DNA of 6,459 bases from Dehalococcoidia bacterium (lineage in GTDB: Bacteria > Chloroflexota > Dehalococcoidia > UBA6926): NCBI GenBank assembly GCA_029941095.1, contig JAPYRO010000069.1, positions 1-6,459 on the forward strand, read 5' to 3'. Under the pieces are notes generated by a model. The model was not told the DNA's origin and searched no databases. It saw nothing but the letters and a program-made list of their open reading frames with translations. Position numbers and translations under genes: made by a program. Numbering within the stretch: position 1 is the stretch's first letter; the number at the start of each line of letters is the position of its first letter. Positions 5,952 through 6,459 of the stretch are shown piece by piece.

Positions 5952-6459
5952 ATGAATTTAGGTTTAGAAACACCGCAATCAGGGAGACCACTCAAATATT
6001 CTCAGGCCCAAAATGAGGCCTTAGTGCAATCAATGTCAAAAGATAAATCTGTTTTTGTTATGGGAGAAGATATCGTTGGCGCTGCAGGTAGATCGGAACA
6101 AGGTTTCTCAGATGCCTGGGGGAACGCAGAGAGATCCACTCAAGGTTTGTTTGACCGGTTTGGTTCTACTCGAGTTTTAGATACACCGATTTCAGAATCT
6201 GCTTTCATTGGAGCTGCTATTGGTGCCGCTTCGGCTGGTATGAGGCCAGTTGTTGAATTAATGTTCATCGATTTTCTTGGAGTTTGTATGGACCAAATTT
6301 TGAGTAACGCCGCGAAAACCAGATATATGTTGGGCGGCCAATTAGGCGTCCCCCTTACTTTGATAACCAGAATTGGTGCAGGGGTAGGGTGGGGGGCCCA
6401 ACATTCCGAATCAATTTACTCTCTACTAGTCCATATACCAGGCATCAAAGTAGTTGCTC
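5952..6459 (+). CDS. TPP-dependent dehydrogenase E1 component, beta subunit, N-terminal part
   Basis: This is the beta subunit that pairs with the preceding alpha gene; the window ends after 169 codons, about half the usual length of some 325-350. Recognisable segments are the leading YSQAQNEAL (16-24), FVMGED (35-40), FGSTRVLDTPISESAF (70-85) containing the conserved Glu82 that contacts the TPP aminopyrimidine, the hydrophobic IGAAIGAASAGMRPVVE (86-102), IDFLGVCMDQI (106-116), NAAKTRYMLGGQ (119-130) and GAQHSES (148-154) with His151, a conserved active-site histidine position. Between GED and DTP there are 36 residues against about 24 in the Bacillus pyruvate dehydrogenase beta subunit as I recall it, so there is roughly a 12-residue insertion near residues 43-63. 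The frame is open to the edge. Together with the alpha subunit it may be acetoin, pyruvate or branched-chain type; genes for E2 and E3 would be expected downstream. Confidence 0.92.
   Translation, partial: MNLGLETPQSGRPLKYSQAQNEALVQSMSKDKSVFVMGEDIVGAAGRSEQGFSDAWGNAERSTQGLFDRFGSTRVLDTPISESAFIGAAIGAASAGMRPVVELMFIDFLGVCMDQILSNAAKTRYMLGGQLGVPLTLITRIGAGVGWGAQHSESIYSLLVHIPGIKVVA

Overview
The window (eyeballed at about 40% G+C) reads as ordinary bacterial chromosome holding housekeeping and central-metabolism genes. I see no rRNA, tRNA, CRISPR array, insertion sequence or phage gene. The lineage cannot be fixed from the sequence alone. The gene mix (short-form TsaC, short-chain-type polyprenyl synthetase, paired dienelactone hydrolases, acyl-CoA dehydrogenase, acetoin/pyruvate-type E1) and the low G+C would fit a marine heterotrophic bacterium, possibly Chloroflexota (SAR202/Dehalococcoidia-like). 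That is a low-confidence inference.

Layout: (1) 1-278, minus strand: N-terminal fragment of GMP synthase (guaA), cut by the window edge just after its catalytic Cys. (2) 279-417: divergent intergenic region with a small inverted repeat and a good extended -10 promoter for the next gene. (3) 418-2081, plus strand: a tight two-gene unit of tsaC (tRNA t6A synthesis) and a type-I polyprenyl synthetase, 5 nt apart. (4) 2152-3482, minus strand: two tandem paralogous dienelactone-hydrolase-family enzymes 17 nt apart. A 13-bp perfect hairpin covers the end of the upstream copy. (5) 3626-4846, minus strand: an acyl-CoA dehydrogenase family flavoprotein that lacks the catalytic glutamate at both known positions. 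(6) 4847-4948: AT-rich divergent intergenic region. (7) 4949-6459, plus strand: the alpha and the start of the beta subunit of a TPP-dependent 2-oxoacid/acetoin dehydrogenase E1, presumably followed by E2 and E3 outside the window.

The E1 unit would feed acyl-CoA into central metabolism, and the acyl-CoA dehydrogenase and hydrolases suggest use of organic acids, but a single shared pathway is not shown by the sequence. I found no convincing new multi-gene system. The points most worth a second look are the acyl-CoA dehydrogenase without its catalytic base, the hairpin at the junction of the duplicated hydrolases, and the G8 tract that forms a ribosome-binding site.
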